The notes beneath the pieces were generated by a model. That model was not told the origin of the DNA. It did no database searches and saw only the letters and a program-made list of their open reading frames with translations. Positions 62,389 to 64,000 of a stretch of 64,000 nt of DNA are shown here, one piece after another. This DNA comes from Agapanthus africanus (lineage: Eukaryota; Streptophyta; Magnoliopsida; Asparagales; Amaryllidaceae), in contig JASDDO010000016.1 of the NCBI GenBank assembly GCA_030015575.1, forward strand, positions 110,937,241 through 111,001,240. The letters run 5' to 3'. Position 1 is the stretch's first letter. Each line of letters starts with the position of its first letter. Position numbers and translations under genes: made by a program.

Positions 62389-64000
62389 TCATAGTCTAGG
62401 GTTGGTCAAAGGTCGCTGCCAAAGAGAGAGAGAAAAGAAACACTCTGCGTGCACTCTATCCTAGATCAGAATGGTCATCACTTTATCTAATCCGGAAACC
62501 TCCCACTGTCCTGTCAAATTCTCCTCCAAACCTAAAGAAGAATCAATCGGAATCACCCGAAGAGTAAACCAACTCATCAGTGGGAATCAGGATCCAACTC
62601 TCATCGCATGATAACGTGATGGAATGCATCCACGTTATTCATACTCCAGAAGGTATGCGCATACATAGCAAGTTTCAGTTTCTTTAGAAACTCCCGATAT
62701 GATTTTTGCCCCATGCTCTTATAACCTTGGCTTTGGTCAAAGTGTCATAAGTCACATTCCAAGTTCTACCCGTCACTATCTTGTCAATTTGAACCCACCC
62801 GCACATGCCCCTGACTTTGGCCAATCGGCAGAACGACTGTCCCAAACTAACTCATCTATCTATGCAACAATTGAATACCCAGCAGCTACCAAACACTATG
62901 CCTTAACTTTGGCTAAAATGCATAGCTTGAATACTACTAAATACCCAAAAGAAGTGACGGAGGGCTACGGCTGGTTTTTGGCGAAAAACCTTTAACGTAG
63001 TGAACTTGATATCGCTGAAGGAACCTGATAGCTTTTTAAAATATAGTGGCGAAAACCTTTTTGCTAAAGAGGTCACTCCCGGTAAAGGGATCTCGGCTCT
63101 TTCCTCGTGGAATGAGGTGCAGGATATTCCACTGAATACCGCTATGCAAAGCAACTTGTAATCGACTATAGTGAAGTTATTACGCTGACGCAAACTTCTG
63201 CCCAAGGAGTCAGTCCCGGTGAAGGGATATCGGCCCTTGCCCCGTCGAATGAGGTGCAGGATATTCCACTGAATACCGCTATGCATAACAAAAGAAAACG
63301 TCTTTGCAATAACACTTGTTAAATTGTTCCAACAACTGTATACAGGTTTGTTTTACTTTGCGTTGATCAGAATCAACGCAGTCCCATCATTTAATCACAC
63401 CAGAAAAGAACGAAAATAAAATGTACGTATATGCCATCCGCATTCGTCACTGGGTCCCGTCATCACTCGTTAGGTTACTTAACTAACGACAGAGCGGGGA
63501 CTGGACTAGCGCGGGTGTAAAACATATACAACATCTAATAGTATATAAACCAATATACAATAATCGCTCCAGGCGTGATAGTATGCAACATTACAGAAAA
63601 GTAATAAGCATCACAGAACAATACAGATAATCTGGGATCCCCGAGTTTCACAGAGCCGCTGCTGAAACTCGACGTTCCCCTGTCGTGTGGATAGCCTGTG
63701 CAATGAAACCTAGACCCCTACGGGTGCGGCAAGTTACCCGCCAAAACCTGAAGCGAGGCAGCCCCTTACAGCATAGTGAATGGACCACCCAGCACTCCAC
63801 GGAATCCGGTAATCTTGGGCACCCCTCCTTGGGTCAACCTGTACCCCCTACGAGTGTGGCGAATAGTCTGCCAATTCTAGAGTGGGACCCCTCTGCCTCT
63901 CAAAGCCATGAGATGCGGACCCGTTGCTCCTCCAGAACCCGGCTATCCGTGCACTCCGTCTCGGGGCAAAACCTAGTACAGTAATGAAAAATAGTACAAT
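62389..64000 (-). other. Leader of Angela-C, running off the right end
   Basis: No gene. Aligned in reverse with the leader of Angela-A near 23700-23840 (box CTAGCGCGGGTGTAAAACAT). It contains degenerate forms of the three core hairpins (around 62720-62750, 62805-62835 and 62895-62930) and the duplicated leader module with a period near 136 (63107 and 63243). The GAAA hairpin seen in A and B was not found. The 5' LTR is outside the window. Confidence 0.75.

Noticed and set aside
1..64000. Host protein-coding, tRNA or rRNA genes
   Set aside because: Every stretch aligns with a retrotransposon part elsewhere in the window or shows an LTR-element signature; tRNA-like strings are primer-binding sites only.

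Overview
This is plant nuclear heterochromatin. Essentially all 64 kb can be assigned to LTR retrotransposons inserted into one another, and I find no host gene, tRNA, rRNA or CRISPR. The lineages (Angela/BARE-like Ty1/copia, Athila-like Ty3/gypsy, and a long-LTR gypsy with a tRNA-iMet primer site) point to a flowering plant, but the species cannot be read from the sequence.

Layout. The oldest visible host is a plus-strand long-LTR gypsy element, here called G1. Its 5' LTR survives as 3860-4486, 6719-7402 and 17731-18780, and its interior as 18781-20556 and 42929-44714. Five things have landed in it: a minus-strand relative at the left (LTR start at 3859); a solo Angela-B LTR (4487-6718, TSD CCTAC); a complete minus-strand Angela-B element, B1 (7403-17730, TSD TATTG); a complete plus-strand Angela-A element (20557-42923, TSD GCGAG), itself carrying a complete Athila element (24712-36882, TSD ACAGT); and a minus-strand gypsy, G2 (3' LTR 44715-48375, interior to 51346). 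G2 is broken by a second Angela-B element, B2 (from 51347), which is broken in turn by a third copia family, Angela-C (minus strand, 57260 to beyond the right edge). A further Angela-A LTR (47-2137, minus) runs off the left edge. Nesting is four deep on the right. G1 and G2 are paralogous, so the uninterrupted sequence of one confirms insertion points in the other.

Coding content. The long reading frames are Athila gag-pol (27617-33511, two in-frame stops), Angela-A gag-pol (37019-40744, two stops, a shortened gag and an altered protease aspartate) and Angela-B1 pol (12875-9606 on the minus strand, two stops). None is intact. The G family has no visible pol: its interior is a decayed gag followed by about 1 kb of short GTGCA hairpin repeats, which makes it look non-autonomous. 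Both Angela-B elements lack almost all of gag.

Most interesting signal. The untranslated leaders of the copia elements share an apparently conserved RNA architecture: three spaced hairpins with one common core, a GAAA-tetraloop hairpin inside an outer GAGGTT/AACCTC stem, a 7-9 bp hairpin, then a pyrimidine tract ending in AG just before the gag start. Several stems keep pairing through compensatory changes between elements. The GAAA module, including 36 identical bases, also occurs in the leader of the unrelated Athila element. Relative ages by eye fit the nesting: Athila LTRs differ least (about 0.5%), B1 about 0.8%, Angela-A about 3%.
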